From the NCBI GenBank assembly GCA_001564275.1, contig LKND01000015.1, positions 1-41,283 on the forward strand: a stretch of DNA of 41,283 nucleotides. The letters run 5' to 3'. The stretch comes from Natrialbaceae archaeon Tc-Br11_E2g14. Lineage in GTDB: Archaea; Halobacteriota; Halobacteria; Halobacteriales; Natrialbaceae. Each line of letters opens with the position of its first letter. Within the stretch, counting starts at the first letter, position 1. Below the pieces are notes generated by a model. The model saw nothing but the letters and a program-made list of their open reading frames with translations, was not told the origin of the DNA and searched no databases. Shown here piece by piece: positions 1 to 8,450 of this stretch. A program made the translations under genes and the position numbers.

Positions 1-1124
1 CCGACCACCGCGCCCGGAACGAACGTCGAACCACCCTCGTCGGTGGCGTAATCCGCGAGGAGTGCACCGAAGTCGACGTCCCGGTGGATCGAGTCACCGA
101 TTTCGACGTCAGCCGGGCCGCCGACGACGGTCGAGCCGGGGCCGATCAGCACCCCGCGACCGGTGACGCAGTCTCGAACGGTCGCGCCATCCTCGATGCG
201 GGTGTCCGAATCGACGACGGCGTGGGTAACGGTCGCGTTCGCGCCGAGGGTGACGTTCTCGCCCAGACAGACGTTCGGGCCGACGACCGCACCCGGGCCG
301 ATGACACAATCTTCGGGAACCACGACCGGTTCGACGACTGTCGCCGCGTCGTGGACGTACGCGGACGCTGCTACCTGGCTCTCGACGTCGCCCTCGGTGA
401 GTAAGTCGTCGGCGATCTGCAGCAGGTCCCAGGGGTAGGTTGCGTCGACCCAGACGCCGTCGGCGATCGCCCCGACGACTGATTCGGACGCGAGCAGGCT
501 CGAGATCGCGTCGATCAGTGAGGACTCCCCCACGGCCGGATCGACAGACCGAATCGCATCAAGTACGCGCTCGTCGAAGACGTAGACGCCAGCGTTCAGG
601 TAATACTCTCGGTCGTCCCGTGGATTCTCGACGATTTCGGTGACCGTGGTCCCGTTCTCGGGTTCGTCGTGCGATCGATCGACGCGAACACCGCCGTACT
701 CCTCGACGTCACGGGTGGGGATGAGGCCGAGCGTTGCAGCCGGGTCGGCAACTGCGTGGGTGTCGAGGACGTCCGCGATGATGTCGCCGTCGACGAGCTG
801 GTCGCCGTAGACGACCAGCGTCGGGCCGTCGATGGCGGACTCGGCGGCGAGAAGGGCGTGGCCGCTGCCCAGTAACTTCTCCTGGGTCACGTAGGTGAGT
901 GGGACGTTTCGGTGCGTCGGACCGAAGTGTGACTGGACCCGATTGGCCTGGTAACCGACGACGACGGTGATGTCGGTGACGCCGGCGTCGATCAGCGTGT
1001 CGAAGACGTGCTCGAGGATGGGTTTCGTCGCGGCTGGCAACATCGGCTTCGGCCGATGTTTCGTCAGGGGTCGGAGCCGGCTCCCCTCGCCGGCGGCCAG
1101 CACGATCGCGGAGTGGTCGGTCAT
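1..1124 (-). CDS. sugar-phosphate nucleotidyltransferase with left-handed beta-helix domain (partial)
   Basis: The gene starts at the ATG at 1124 and reads out of the window on the left, so its C-terminus is missing. The N-terminus carries the nucleotidyltransferase signature GEGSRLRPLT followed by KPMLP, the loop that binds the NTP and sugar phosphate. About residue 250 onward the protein changes to hexapeptide-like repeats (for example VVVPEDCVIGPGAVVGPNV), typical of a left-handed beta-helix as in GlmU. Such proteins activate sugar-1-phosphates to UDP- or dTDP-sugars for surface glycans and N-glycosylation, and some also acetylate the sugar. The exact sugar cannot be told from this part. 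The transferase domain is certain; a bifunctional GlmU-like role is inference. Confidence 0.88.
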   Translation of the reverse strand, partial: MTDHSAIVLAAGEGSRLRPLTKHRPKPMLPAATKPILEHVFDTLIDAGVTDITVVVGYQANRVQSHFGPTHRNVPLTYVTQEKLLGSGHALLAAESAIDGPTLVVYGDQLVDGDIIADVLDTHAVADPAATLGLIPTRDVEEYGGVRVDRSHDEPENGTTVTEIVENPRDDREYYLNAGVYVFDERVLDAIRSVDPAVGESSLIDAISSLLASESVVGAIADGVWVDATYPWDLLQIADDLLTEGDVESQVAASAYVHDAATVVEPVVVPEDCVIGPGAVVGPNVCLGENVTLGANATVTHAVVDSDTRIEDGATVRDCVTGRGVLIGPGSTVVGGPADVEIGDSIHRDVDFGALLADYATDEGGSTFVPGAVV

Positions 1125-1355
1125 CGTTCCAGGCAATTGTCGTGATCGTCCTGAGTCTTTCGGCTCGAGCGGGCGGTTGCGAGATGGTGGTGGGGGTCGT
1201 CGCCCGTTCGGCTCGAGCGGGCAGTGGGGAAGTGGGGGCGAGACATTTGCGTTCGCCGGTGGTACACCGAAGAGATATTTAGGCCTTCCAGGTGACTGGG
1301 AGATTACCTCGACCAGCGGGCCGCAGGGAGCGTGAGAACTCCGAGCTGAGGGCGC
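1125..1355. other. intergenic region with a 16-bp direct repeat
   Basis: The sequence TTCGGCTCGAGCGGGC occurs at 1159-1174 and again at 1207-1222, 48 bp apart, upstream of the nucleotidyltransferase. A minus-strand TATA-like stretch (CTAAATATC, about 1273-1281) lies further upstream and would give a leader containing both copies. Binding-site or slippage origin cannot be separated; part of the repeat (CTCGAG) is common in this genome. Confidence 0.4.
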
Positions 1356-1787
1356 TCACAGCTGTGAGACGTAATCGTCCAGATCCAGGGCGAACCGTTC
1401 GTCGGTTTCCACGTCCACCCAGGAGAACTCGAACTCGAGGCCCACCTCTTCGCCGCTGCCGGTTACGGTGTGGGTCCACGCATCTCGTGGTTCGTGGACT
1501 GGCACGTGATAGAAGTGACGCACGTATCGCTTCGGGGGCGCGTGATATCTGGTCCACACGTCGTGGGCCACGGGCTGAATCGGACCGAAGGCGCTCAGGC
1601 CGCTCTCCTCGACGATTTCACGACAGAGCGCCGCTCGAGGGTCCTCACCGGGATCGACCGTGCCCTTCGGAATCTGGAGGCCGTCGTGTTCTGGACTCTC
1701 GAAGACGAGTAGTTCGTCGTCGTTCCGCGTGATGTATGCACAGACTTTGGGAACGTAGGTAACGGAGGCAGTCTGGGTCGAACTCAT
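1356..1787 (-). CDS. Nudix hydrolase
   Basis: A 143-residue protein with a perfect Nudix box at residues 42-64 (G42, E48, R56-E57, E60-E61, G63), the metal-binding helix that cleaves nucleoside diphosphates linked to another moiety. The length is that of a single-domain Nudix enzyme. The reading frame is open further upstream, but the ATG at 1787 is preferred because the upstream sequence is AT-rich, contains promoter-like DNA and encodes nothing typical. The substrate cannot be predicted; the family covers oxidised nucleotides, ADP-ribose, Ap4A and similar. It lies alone between the nucleotidyltransferase and argF with gaps on both sides, so it is probably its own transcription unit. Confidence 0.9.
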   Translation of the reverse strand: MSSTQTASVTYVPKVCAYITRNDDELLVFESPEHDGLQIPKGTVDPGEDPRAALCREIVEESGLSAFGPIQPVAHDVWTRYHAPPKRYVRHFYHVPVHEPRDAWTHTVTGSGEEVGLEFEFSWVDVETDERFALDLDDYVSQL

Positions 1788-2163
1788 GGAAAGGTTGTCG
1801 TTTCGAGTGTCCGGATTCGGGGGTTTAGTTCTTTGGCACCTACATTTAGAGGGAATATATGGTCCTAATACACATGGGTATTCGATCGTCGACGTCGCTG
1901 TTCGATCGGCGGTTGCAAAAAGCGATGGTGTACGCGGTCCCCCCAGACCGGTAGTGGGATTGCTCCCTACCATTGCTCGCCCACGCGTCCGGGCATCCAG
2001 CGGACGCCCACACGTGGTGCACAGCAGCCTGTCTAACGTGCTGCTACACACAACTAACCACGTTGAATATATAATTCTTGGTGATTCTTCGGCGCGTATC
2101 CGTCGCGCAACCGTCGGTACAGCGATCGGTCATCGACCCGTTCTCACCGAACGCGGCCGGCAG
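1788..2163. other. gene-free 376 bp between argF end and the Nudix gene
   Basis: No convincing gene is present. The part next to the Nudix start contains a minus-strand AT-rich element (ACTAAAC near 1824-1830) suitable as a TATA box, and a second AT-rich stretch around 1845-1870. The stretch GAATATATAATTC near 2068-2080 lies downstream of argF. A weak hairpin (GGTAGTGGGA/TCCCTACC, about 1951-1972) may act in termination. The minus-strand reading frame through here contains one CxxC pair but no second pair, so I do not call a zinc-finger protein. Confidence 0.4.
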
Positions 2164-3156
2164 CTACTCCAGCAGCCAGGTCAGGAGTGCCTTCTGGGCG
2201 TGCAGCCGGTTTTCGGCCTGGTCGAACACGATCGAGCGCTCGCTCTCGAGGACGCTATCGGTTATCTCTTCGCCACGGTGGGCTGGCAAACAGTGCATCA
2301 CGGCGGCCTCGGGTGCGTACTCGAGGAGGGCCTCGTTCACCTGGAACCCGTCGAACCGCCGCAGGCGGATCTCGCGTTCGTCCTCCTGGCCCATGCTGAT
2401 CCAGACGTCCGTGTACACCACGTTGGCGTCAGTGACGGCCTCGACGGGATCGTGGGTCGTGGTCGGCGCGGCACCCAATTCCGCGGCTCGCTCGAGGACG
2501 GACTCGTCGATACCGTGATCCGGGGGTGTCGCCACTGTCAGGTCGATCCCCGCCAGTGCACAGCCGAGGACGAACGACTGGGCGACGTTGTTCCCGTCAC
2601 CGATCCAGGTCGCCGAGACGTCCTCGAGGTGGGGGAAGCGTTCGCGGATCGTGAGGAGGTCGGCGAGGGTCTGACTGGGGTGGGCGTCGTCGGTGAGTCC
2701 GTTGACGATCGGCACCTCGGCGTACTCGGCCAGCACCTCGATATTTTCGTGTTTGAACACCCGCGCCATGACGGCGTCGACGTACCGCGAGAGCGTTCGC
2801 GCCGTGTCTTTCAGGGGCTCGCCCCGCCCGAGCTGGATGTCGTCGGCGCCCAGGAAGATGGCGTGACCGCCCAGCTGGGTCATCCCCGTCTCGAAAGAGA
2901 CGCGGGTGCGGGTGCTGGGTTTCTGAAAGAGCATCCCGAGCGTCTGGCCCTCGAGGTCGGCGTGGTCGCGTCCCTGCTTCTGGGCGAGCTTGTAATCGGC
3001 CGCCAGATCGAGGACCGCGAACAGTTCCGTCCGATCGAGATCGTCGATGTCGAGCAGGTGGCGAACCGTCCCGTCGGTCGCCTCGACTGCCGACCGTCGA
3101 GCGTGTGAGTCGGGTGTCGAGCCGTCACCGGTTCCGTTACTCGGCATCGGCATCAC
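2164..3156 (-). CDS. argF: ornithine carbamoyltransferase
   Basis: Catalyses carbamoyl phosphate + ornithine to citrulline, the sixth step of arginine synthesis. The 330-residue protein shows the carbamoyl-phosphate loop STRTR at 81-85, HPSQT at 159-163, the ornithine-side SMG loop at 254-256 and HCLPAHRG at 288-295 with the catalytic Cys. It is the last gene of the argW-argF unit and overlaps the end of argE by about 20 bp. Three in-frame ATGs (3156, 3153, 3147) compete for the start; all keep the overlap, so translation is probably coupled. The first 25 residues are not conserved-looking. No carbamoyl-phosphate synthetase gene is in the window. Confidence 0.96.
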   Translation of the reverse strand: MMPMPSNGTGDGSTPDSHARRSAVEATDGTVRHLLDIDDLDRTELFAVLDLAADYKLAQKQGRDHADLEGQTLGMLFQKPSTRTRVSFETGMTQLGGHAIFLGADDIQLGRGEPLKDTARTLSRYVDAVMARVFKHENIEVLAEYAEVPIVNGLTDDAHPSQTLADLLTIRERFPHLEDVSATWIGDGNNVAQSFVLGCALAGIDLTVATPPDHGIDESVLERAAELGAAPTTTHDPVEAVTDANVVYTDVWISMGQEDEREIRLRRFDGFQVNEALLEYAPEAAVMHCLPAHRGEEITDSVLESERSIVFDQAENRLHAQKALLTWLLE

Positions 3157-4354
3157 CCCCGAGGCTGTCGCTCACGTCAACGAGCACGTCGATCGATCGA
3201 TCGTACGCCGACAGCGAGAGCCGCTCGTCCGGCGCGTGATCGAGGTCGGCGTTGCCCGGCCCATAGGTGACCATCGGACAGTCCCACGCGTCGGCGTAGA
3301 TGTTCATGTCGCTCGTGCCGGTTTTTCGCAGGAGGCGTGGCTCGAGATCCTGGGCCCTGATCGCTACGCGGAAGGCTCGAGCGACCTCGTTGCGGTGGCT
3401 CTTCATGACCGGGGGGATCGGTTCCTTCCAGGACACCGTACCCACCTCGAGGGATGCTTCGGCCGTTTCACGCACGCGGTCGGCGTCCAGGCTGGGCGGA
3501 ATCCGCAACTGGGCCTCGAGCGTCGCTTCCACGGAGAGACCGTCCACGGTCGTGCCACCCTCGAGGTCGACCGGTTTCGCCGTGACTTGCTCGAAGATGG
3601 GGCCATAGTCGTCGGCCTCGAAGGCCGCCTCCACACTCGACCACCAGCGGATCGCCTGCTGGATGGCGTTCGGTTCCGGTCGGGAGGTGTGGCCCGATTC
3701 GCTGGTCGCGACGTAGGTGCCCGAGAGGAAGCCACGATACCCCAGCGTGATCCCGGTGACGCCCGACGGTTCGCCGTTGACGACGGCCTCGGGGGCCTCC
3801 CGATCCGCAACGAGGTGGCGTGCGCCTCTGGACGTCGTCTCTTCGCCGACGACCCCGACGAAGGAGACGCCGGTTTCGACGGCGGCAACGGCCATCGCGG
3901 CCAGTGGGCCGGTGGCGTCGACGCTGCCGCGACCCCAGAGGACGTCGTCACCGGAGGCGGCGACACCGCTCGGCCCATCCGCTCCTGCGGGCTCGACGCG
4001 AACCGGAATGTCTCCCGGCACGGTGTCGATGTGGGAGGTCAGGAGGACGGCGTCGTCCGCGGGGGCCCGGACGTTCCCGACGTCGTCGATCCAGACCTCA
4101 CGGCCGTTTGCCACGAAAAACTCGGCGAGTCGTTCGCCAGCGGCCGCCTCCTCGCCGGAGGGCGAGGGGATCGACACGAGGTCGATCAGCAACTCGCGAG
4201 CGGCCTCCCTCGAGACCCTACTGTTACTGTCGGTGCTTGTGCCCTTGCTGGTGGCGGCGTCACTGTCGGCTGTGTTGCCGTTGATGGCGGTGGCGTCACT
4301 CTCAGCCCCGGCGTCGGCAGTATTGGATTCCGTGGCGTTGGATTCGGTCGTCAT
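3137..4354 (-). CDS. argE: [ArgW]-ornithine hydrolase (LysK/ArgE-type M20 deacylase)
   Basis: Releases ornithine from the C-terminus of the carrier protein ArgW. The M20 peptidase ligands are visible: SHIDTVPG (H108, D110), GSVDATG (D146) and GEETTS (E171, E172), with a further His near the end in DLDHAPDE. The ATG at 4354 is chosen because it follows the argD stop by seven bases; an open frame to 4420 would run into argD. Unusual is an N-terminal extension of about 46 residues rich in Ser, Thr, Asp, Asn and Ala before the family starts at SREAARELL. No start codon is seen at that junction, so the extension appears to be translated. Specificity for ornithine rather than lysine is inferred from the argFGH context. 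Confidence 0.92.
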   Translation of the reverse strand: MTTESNATESNTADAGAESDATAINGNTADSDAATSKGTSTDSNSRVSREAARELLIDLVSIPSPSGEEAAAGERLAEFFVANGREVWIDDVGNVRAPADDAVLLTSHIDTVPGDIPVRVEPAGADGPSGVAASGDDVLWGRGSVDATGPLAAMAVAAVETGVSFVGVVGEETTSRGARHLVADREAPEAVVNGEPSGVTGITLGYRGFLSGTYVATSESGHTSRPEPNAIQQAIRWWSSVEAAFEADDYGPIFEQVTAKPVDLEGGTTVDGLSVEATLEAQLRIPPSLDADRVRETAEASLEVGTVSWKEPIPPVMKSHRNEVARAFRVAIRAQDLEPRLLRKTGTSDMNIYADAWDCPMVTYGPGNADLDHAPDERLSLSAYDRSIDVLVDVSDSLGGDADAE

Positions 4355-4361
4355 CTCTCCC

Positions 4362-5522
4362 TCATGATTCGGCTGTCGGGGCGAGCACCTCGCCCAGCGC
4401 CTCGAGCAGGTCGTCGGCATGAGTCCGCTCGAGGACCAGCGGCGGCAGCAGTCGAACGACGGTGCGTCCAGCCGGTAGCGCGAGGATCTGATGCTCGAGG
4501 GCGAGGTCTCGGAGCACGCGATTGGCGCCGCGCTTGACCTCGAGGCCGAGCATCAGGCCCTCACCGCGGACATCACGAAGCGGAATCTCGCTGTCGGCGA
4601 GTTGCTCGGTGAGGTAATCCCCGACCTTGGCGGCGTTGCCCGCCAGGTCCGCGTCGACGAGTACGTCGATGGTGGCGTTCGCCGCGGCACAGACCAGGGG
4701 GTTTCCCGAGAACGTCGAGCCGTGCGGGCCCGCCTCCTCGGCAACCCAGTCGGCACACAGGGTTGCCCCGATCGGGAGGCCGCTGGCAAGCCCCTTCGCT
4801 GTCGTCAGGATGTCGGGGGTGACGCCTGCGCCTGCGACGGCCTCGTGCTGGCAGGCCCAGGTCGCACCCGTCCGCCCCAGGCCGGTCTGAATCTCGTCGA
4901 AGACGAGTGCCGTCCCGGTCGCCTCGGTGACTTCGCGGGCGGTTTCGAGGTACCCGTCCGGTGCGGGGTGGATCCCACCCTCGCCCTGGATCGGTTCGAG
5001 GATGACGGCGGCGGTATCGTCGTCCACTGTGTTCGCCAACTCCTCGCCGTCGCCGAAAGTGACGAACTCGACGTCCTCGAGGAGCGGTTCGAACGGCTGT
5101 TTGTATTTCGGTTTCCACGTTGCAGAGAGCGTCCCAGCAGTCCGTCCGTGGAACGCCCGCCTGGCGGCGACGATCGTCGTCCCGCCGGTCGCGCTGCGGG
5201 CGAACTTCAGGGCCGCCTCGTTGGCTTCCGTCCCCGAATTGCAGAGCCAGACCTTCTCGAGATCACCCGGTGCCAGCGCGGCGAGGCGGGTCTCGAGGCT
5301 CGTCCGCGTCTCGACGGGGTAGGAGGCCTGGACGTAGAGCAGTTTGGCCGCCTGGTCCTGAATGGCTTCGACGACCTGTGGGTGACAGTGACCCGTCGGC
5401 GTGCAGGCGTAACTCGCCCCGAAATCGAGGTACTCCGTCCCGTCCTCGCCCGTGAGGGTGACGCCCTCGCCCGAGGCGATGTCGATCGGCTTCTCGGAGA
5501 AGACGAAACTGGCGTCGCTCAC
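4362..5522 (-). CDS. argD: [ArgW]-glutamate semialdehyde (acetylornithine-type) aminotransferase
   Basis: Class III PLP aminotransferase that converts the carrier-bound glutamate semialdehyde to carrier-bound ornithine, using glutamate as amino donor. The 386 residues match the family length. Seen are NSGTEANEAA (95-104), FDEIQTG (D209 contacts the PLP ring) and the Schiff-base lysine K243 in TTAKGLASG. Translation starts at a GTG (5522) whose last bases overlap the argB stop as GTGA, so the two are coupled. In haloarchaea with a LysW-type system this enzyme takes the role of LysJ. The argW context supports the carrier-bound substrate over free N-acetyl glutamate semialdehyde. Confidence 0.95.
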   Translation of the reverse strand: MSDASFVFSEKPIDIASGEGVTLTGEDGTEYLDFGASYACTPTGHCHPQVVEAIQDQAAKLLYVQASYPVETRTSLETRLAALAPGDLEKVWLCNSGTEANEAALKFARSATGGTTIVAARRAFHGRTAGTLSATWKPKYKQPFEPLLEDVEFVTFGDGEELANTVDDDTAAVILEPIQGEGGIHPAPDGYLETAREVTEATGTALVFDEIQTGLGRTGATWACQHEAVAGAGVTPDILTTAKGLASGLPIGATLCADWVAEEAGPHGSTFSGNPLVCAAANATIDVLVDADLAGNAAKVGDYLTEQLADSEIPLRDVRGEGLMLGLEVKRGANRVLRDLALEHQILALPAGRTVVRLLPPLVLERTHADDLLEALGEVLAPTAES

Positions 5523-6481
5523 TGGCCGCTCACCTCGAGTTCGTCGGCATCGGTGGCCGCTGTGTCAGCATCGTCGTCATCGACCCCCAGCGCGCCGGGC
5601 GCGAGCGTCGTCCCGTGGCCAGCGAGGGCGTTCGTGACCGGATCGTTCGCGTTCGCGTCGGCGACCACCACCGAGGTGGCACCCGTCTCGAGGGCCTCCG
5701 TGGCGGCCATGACCTTCTTCGTCATGAATCCCTCGGCGGCGTCTTCGACGGCCGCGAGTTCCTCAGGCGTCTCGGCTACGTCTATCTTCGTCCCCTCGTT
5801 GTCGGGGTCGGCGTAGATGCCGGAGACGTCAGTCAGGAGGACGAGGTCGGCCCCGAGCGCGCCGGCGACGGCGGCGGCGGTGCGGTCGGCGTCGGCGTTG
5901 ACGGCGGTGTACCCGCCGTGATCTCGCGGGCGTTGCCCGCTCGACGTATCCGCGGAACTTTGTTCCGCGCTCTCCGCGCCGAGGACCGGGCCGCCGACGA
6001 CGGGCACGTACCCGCCTGTAATGAGCGTCTCGAGCAGGTCCGTGTTGACGTCCTCGATGGTCCCCGAGTGGTCGCCGCGCTTGATCTTCTTCTTGCCGTC
6101 CTCTTTGACGCGGACGGCGGATTTCCGCTTCCCCGCGAGGAGCTGGCCGTCGACACCCGACAATCCGACGGCGTCGACCCCTTCGTTCTGCAGTGCCTCG
6201 ACGAGGTCGGTGTTGAGTTTGCCGGGCATGACCATCTTGAACACGTCCATGGTGGCCTCGTCGGTGAAGCGTCCGACCACGCCCCCGGGCGTCTCGACGT
6301 AGGTCGGTTCCTCGCCGAGGGCCTCGAGCGTGTCGTCGACGGCGGTCGACCCGCCGTGAACGACGACGACGTCGGTGCCGTTGGCAACGAGGTGTGCGAC
6401 ATCCGCGAGCGCGCCCGCGGGGTCGACCGCGCGAGCGCCGCCGATCTTGACGACGACGGCCTCGCTCTCGGTACCCGTCAT
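5519..6481 (-). CDS. argB: [ArgW]-glutamate kinase (acetylglutamate kinase family) with an in-frame insert
   Basis: Amino-acid kinase that phosphorylates the gamma-carboxylate of the glutamate carried on ArgW (LysZ role). Typical features are VKIGGA (11-16), VVVVHGGS (38-45), NADADR (195-200) and the LVLLTDVSG segment. At 320 residues it is longer than the usual 260-290, largely because of about 23 residues at 168-190 lying between VPVVGGPVLG and YTAVNADADR. That insert is encoded by DNA made of two adjacent perfect hairpins (see the separate repeat entry). The frame stays open and all catalytic segments are intact, so the enzyme is probably active. It shares one base with argC (TGATG) and overlaps argD. 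Confidence 0.94.
   Translation of the reverse strand: MTGTESEAVVVKIGGARAVDPAGALADVAHLVANGTDVVVVHGGSTAVDDTLEALGEEPTYVETPGGVVGRFTDEATMDVFKMVMPGKLNTDLVEALQNEGVDAVGLSGVDGQLLAGKRKSAVRVKEDGKKKIKRGDHSGTIEDVNTDLLETLITGGYVPVVGGPVLGAESAEQSSADTSSGQRPRDHGGYTAVNADADRTAAAVAGALGADLVLLTDVSGIYADPDNEGTKIDVAETPEELAAVEDAAEGFMTKKVMAATEALETGATSVVVADANANDPVTNALAGHGTTLAPGALGVDDDDADTAATDADELEVSGQ
5912..5980. repeat. in-frame palindromic insert inside argB
   Basis: This part of argB holds two perfect hairpins side by side. The first is GCGGGC-GTT-GCCCGC (5926-5940). The second is CGCGGAAC-TTT-GTTCCGCG (5951-5969). Both have three-base loops. The encoded residues (about 168-190, Ser/Gln/Asp/Arg-rich) are unlike the surrounding kinase sequence and interrupt a conserved region just before the NADADR motif. 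The picture resembles the palindromic elements that insert in frame into Rickettsia genes. That this is a mobile repeat is an inference; no second copy of it was found in the window. Confidence 0.6.
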
Positions 6482-7563
6482 CAGGGTGCCCCCACGGGAT
6501 GCAGTCCCGCAAACTCGAGGCCAGCCGTCTCCTCGAACCCCAGTGCGACGTTCGCGGCGTGAACGGCCTGTCCGGCCGACCCCTTCATCATGTTGTCGAT
6601 GGCCGAGAAGACGACCACGCGTTTATTCGAGGGGTCCAGTTCGAAGCCGACGTCCCCGTAGTTCGTCCCTGCAACGGCCTTTGGCTCGGGGTAGCGATAC
6701 ACCCCGGAGCCACCGCCCGCGAGACGGACGAACGGCTCGTCCTCGTAGCTTTCGCGGTAGGCTCCCCAGAGGTCCGCCTTCGAGACGGGGCCCGTGGGGA
6801 AGACGTGTGCCGTCGCACTCGCCCCACGGACCATGTCCACGGCGTGGCAGGTGAAGGCCACCGACGTGCCGAGGAACTGCTCGATTTCGGCCTCGTGGCG
6901 ATGTCCTGTGGGGGCGTACGGGCGCACGATGCCCGAGCGCTCGGGGTGACTCGAGGCCTCGCCGCCGCCGGCCCCGCCCTCGGAGGAGCCGACCTTCACG
7001 TCGACGACGATTTGTTCACCACCGGCGAGGACATCGTGTTCGAACAGGGGGTAGAGCCCGAGGATGGTAGCCGTGGCGTTACAGCCGCCGCCGGCGATCA
7101 GGTCCGCACCCGCGAGGTTCTCGCGGTTGATTTCGGGGAGGGCGTACTCGGCCTGTTCGAGGTACTCGGGACTGGTGTGGCCGTCGTACCACTCGTCGTA
7201 CTGCCCCTCGCTGTCGAGTCGAAAGTCAGCCGAGAGATCGACCACGGTATCTGCGATCTCGAAGAACTCGTCGATCCGATCCATCGAGACGCCGTGAGGG
7301 GTCGCCACAAAGAGCACGTCGACGCTCTCGAGGTCCCCTGGGTCGGTGAATCGCAGCCCGCTTCCACGGAGTGGGGGGTGCTTCGAACCCACACTCTTGC
7401 CCGCGGCCGACCGACTGGTGGCCTGCTGGATATCGAACTTCGGATGTCCGGCGAGCAGACGGAGGAGTTCGCCGCCCGTGAAGCCGGTGGCACCGACGAC
7501 GCTGACGGTGACGGTTTCGGTCCCCGTCTCGGTGGCGTCTGTCGTCTGTACCCCCGTCACCAT
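6481..7563 (-). CDS. argC: [ArgW]-glutamyl-phosphate reductase (ArgC/LysY)
   Basis: NADPH-dependent reductase converting the carrier-bound gamma-glutamyl phosphate to the semialdehyde. The Rossmann motif GATGFTGGEL lies at 24-33 and the catalytic cysteine is C161 in GGGCNATAT. Length (360) fits the family with a roughly 18-residue Thr-rich N-terminal extension before the nucleotide-binding strand. The ATG at 7563 shares one base with the argX stop (TGATG). The enzyme is homologous to N-acetyl-gamma-glutamyl-phosphate reductase; its carrier-protein substrate is inferred from argW and argX in the same operon. Confidence 0.95.
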   Translation of the reverse strand: MVTGVQTTDATETGTETVTVSVVGATGFTGGELLRLLAGHPKFDIQQATSRSAAGKSVGSKHPPLRGSGLRFTDPGDLESVDVLFVATPHGVSMDRIDEFFEIADTVVDLSADFRLDSEGQYDEWYDGHTSPEYLEQAEYALPEINRENLAGADLIAGGGCNATATILGLYPLFEHDVLAGGEQIVVDVKVGSSEGGAGGGEASSHPERSGIVRPYAPTGHRHEAEIEQFLGTSVAFTCHAVDMVRGASATAHVFPTGPVSKADLWGAYRESYEDEPFVRLAGGGSGVYRYPEPKAVAGTNYGDVGFELDPSNKRVVVFSAIDNMMKGSAGQAVHAANVALGFEETAGLEFAGLHPVGAP

Positions 7564-8450
7564 CAGGCCGTCACCTCGAGTTCGTGGGTGTCGGTTCCCG
7601 CCTCGGCTTTCGCCTCGAGCCAGTCGACGACGGCGGCGGGGACGTCCACGTCGACGGCATCGTCGAGCGCCTTGAACTCCACCGTGTGGTTGACCTCGTG
7701 GACGGTGTATGAATCGCCGGCCTCCATGAGGTCGACGCCCAGCAGGCCGCCGCCGACGGCGTCGCTGGCCCCTTCGACCAGTGTCAGGGCCTCGTCGTCA
7801 AGTTCGAACGCCTCGGTTTCGGCCCCTTTGGCGGCGTTGGTCAGCCAGTGTTCCGAGGAGCGAGCCATCGCGGCGATGGGCTCGCCGTCGACCGCGAGCA
7901 CGCGAATGTCACGGCCGGGCTTCTCGACGAATTCCTGGATGTAGAACACCTTGTGCTCGTAGTGTCCCAGGGTGGCCTTGTGCTCGAGAATCGCTTCGGC
8001 TGCCGACCGCGAGTCCACCTTGGCCATCAGGCGACCCCACGAGCCCACGACGGGCTTGAGGACGCAGGGGTAGCCAAAGGACTCGATGGCCTCGAGAGCG
8101 CTCTCTTTCGTGAACGCCACTTTCGTCGCTGGGGTGGGAACGCCAGCGGATTCGAGGGCCAGGCTGTTTTTCACTTTGTCGGCACAGACGTCGGCCGTTT
8201 CGTGGTTGTTGACGACGGGAACACCGTAGGCGTGACAGAATTTGGTGGTATAGAGGCTGCGACTCGTCGCGAGACAGCGGTCGACGACGAGGTCGAGGTC
8301 GGCGAACACCGCGTTGGCCTCGCCGATGTCGAAGCTCTCCTTGCGGACATCGATCTTTTCGACCTCGTGGCCCCGCTCGCGAAGCTCGTTCAACAGGAGC
8401 TTTTCGTCCTTGCGGATCCGGGAGTAGAGGATGCCTAGCTTCACGCTCAC
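7563..8450 (-). CDS. argX: glutamate-[ArgW] ligase (LysX/ArgX, ATP-grasp)
   Basis: ATP-grasp ligase that joins the amino group of glutamate to the gamma-carboxyl of the C-terminal Glu of ArgW, protecting the amino group during arginine synthesis. The 295-residue protein starts LGILYSRIRKDEK, as LysX proteins do, and ends with the magnesium/nucleotide-binding segment HEVNHTVEFK. The start is a GTG at 8450 that overlaps the argW stop as GTGA, giving tight coupling with the carrier. Proteins of this family act on glutamate (ArgX), alpha-aminoadipate (LysX) or both. The presence of argF, argG and argH and the absence of aminoadipate genes nearby favour glutamate, but I cannot exclude dual use from sequence alone. 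Confidence 0.94.
   Translation of the reverse strand: MSVKLGILYSRIRKDEKLLLNELRERGHEVEKIDVRKESFDIGEANAVFADLDLVVDRCLATSRSLYTTKFCHAYGVPVVNNHETADVCADKVKNSLALESAGVPTPATKVAFTKESALEAIESFGYPCVLKPVVGSWGRLMAKVDSRSAAEAILEHKATLGHYEHKVFYIQEFVEKPGRDIRVLAVDGEPIAAMARSSEHWLTNAAKGAETEAFELDDEALTLVEGASDAVGGGLLGVDLMEAGDSYTVHEVNHTVEFKALDDAVDVDVPAAVVDWLEAKAEAGTDTHELEVTA

Noticed and set aside
1788-2051. possible zinc-finger protein fused before the Nudix enzyme
   Set aside because: Only one CxxC pair is present, the composition is irregular, and the Nudix protein has its natural start at 1787.
1786-3108. 440-codon plus-strand frame opposite argF
   Set aside because: It runs antisense to the well-conserved argF and into the promoter region of the Nudix gene, with no recognisable domain. 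High GC content makes long antisense frames common here.
3047-5816. long plus-strand frames opposite argE, argD and argB
   Set aside because: They mirror conserved enzymes codon by codon and show no start signals or family features.
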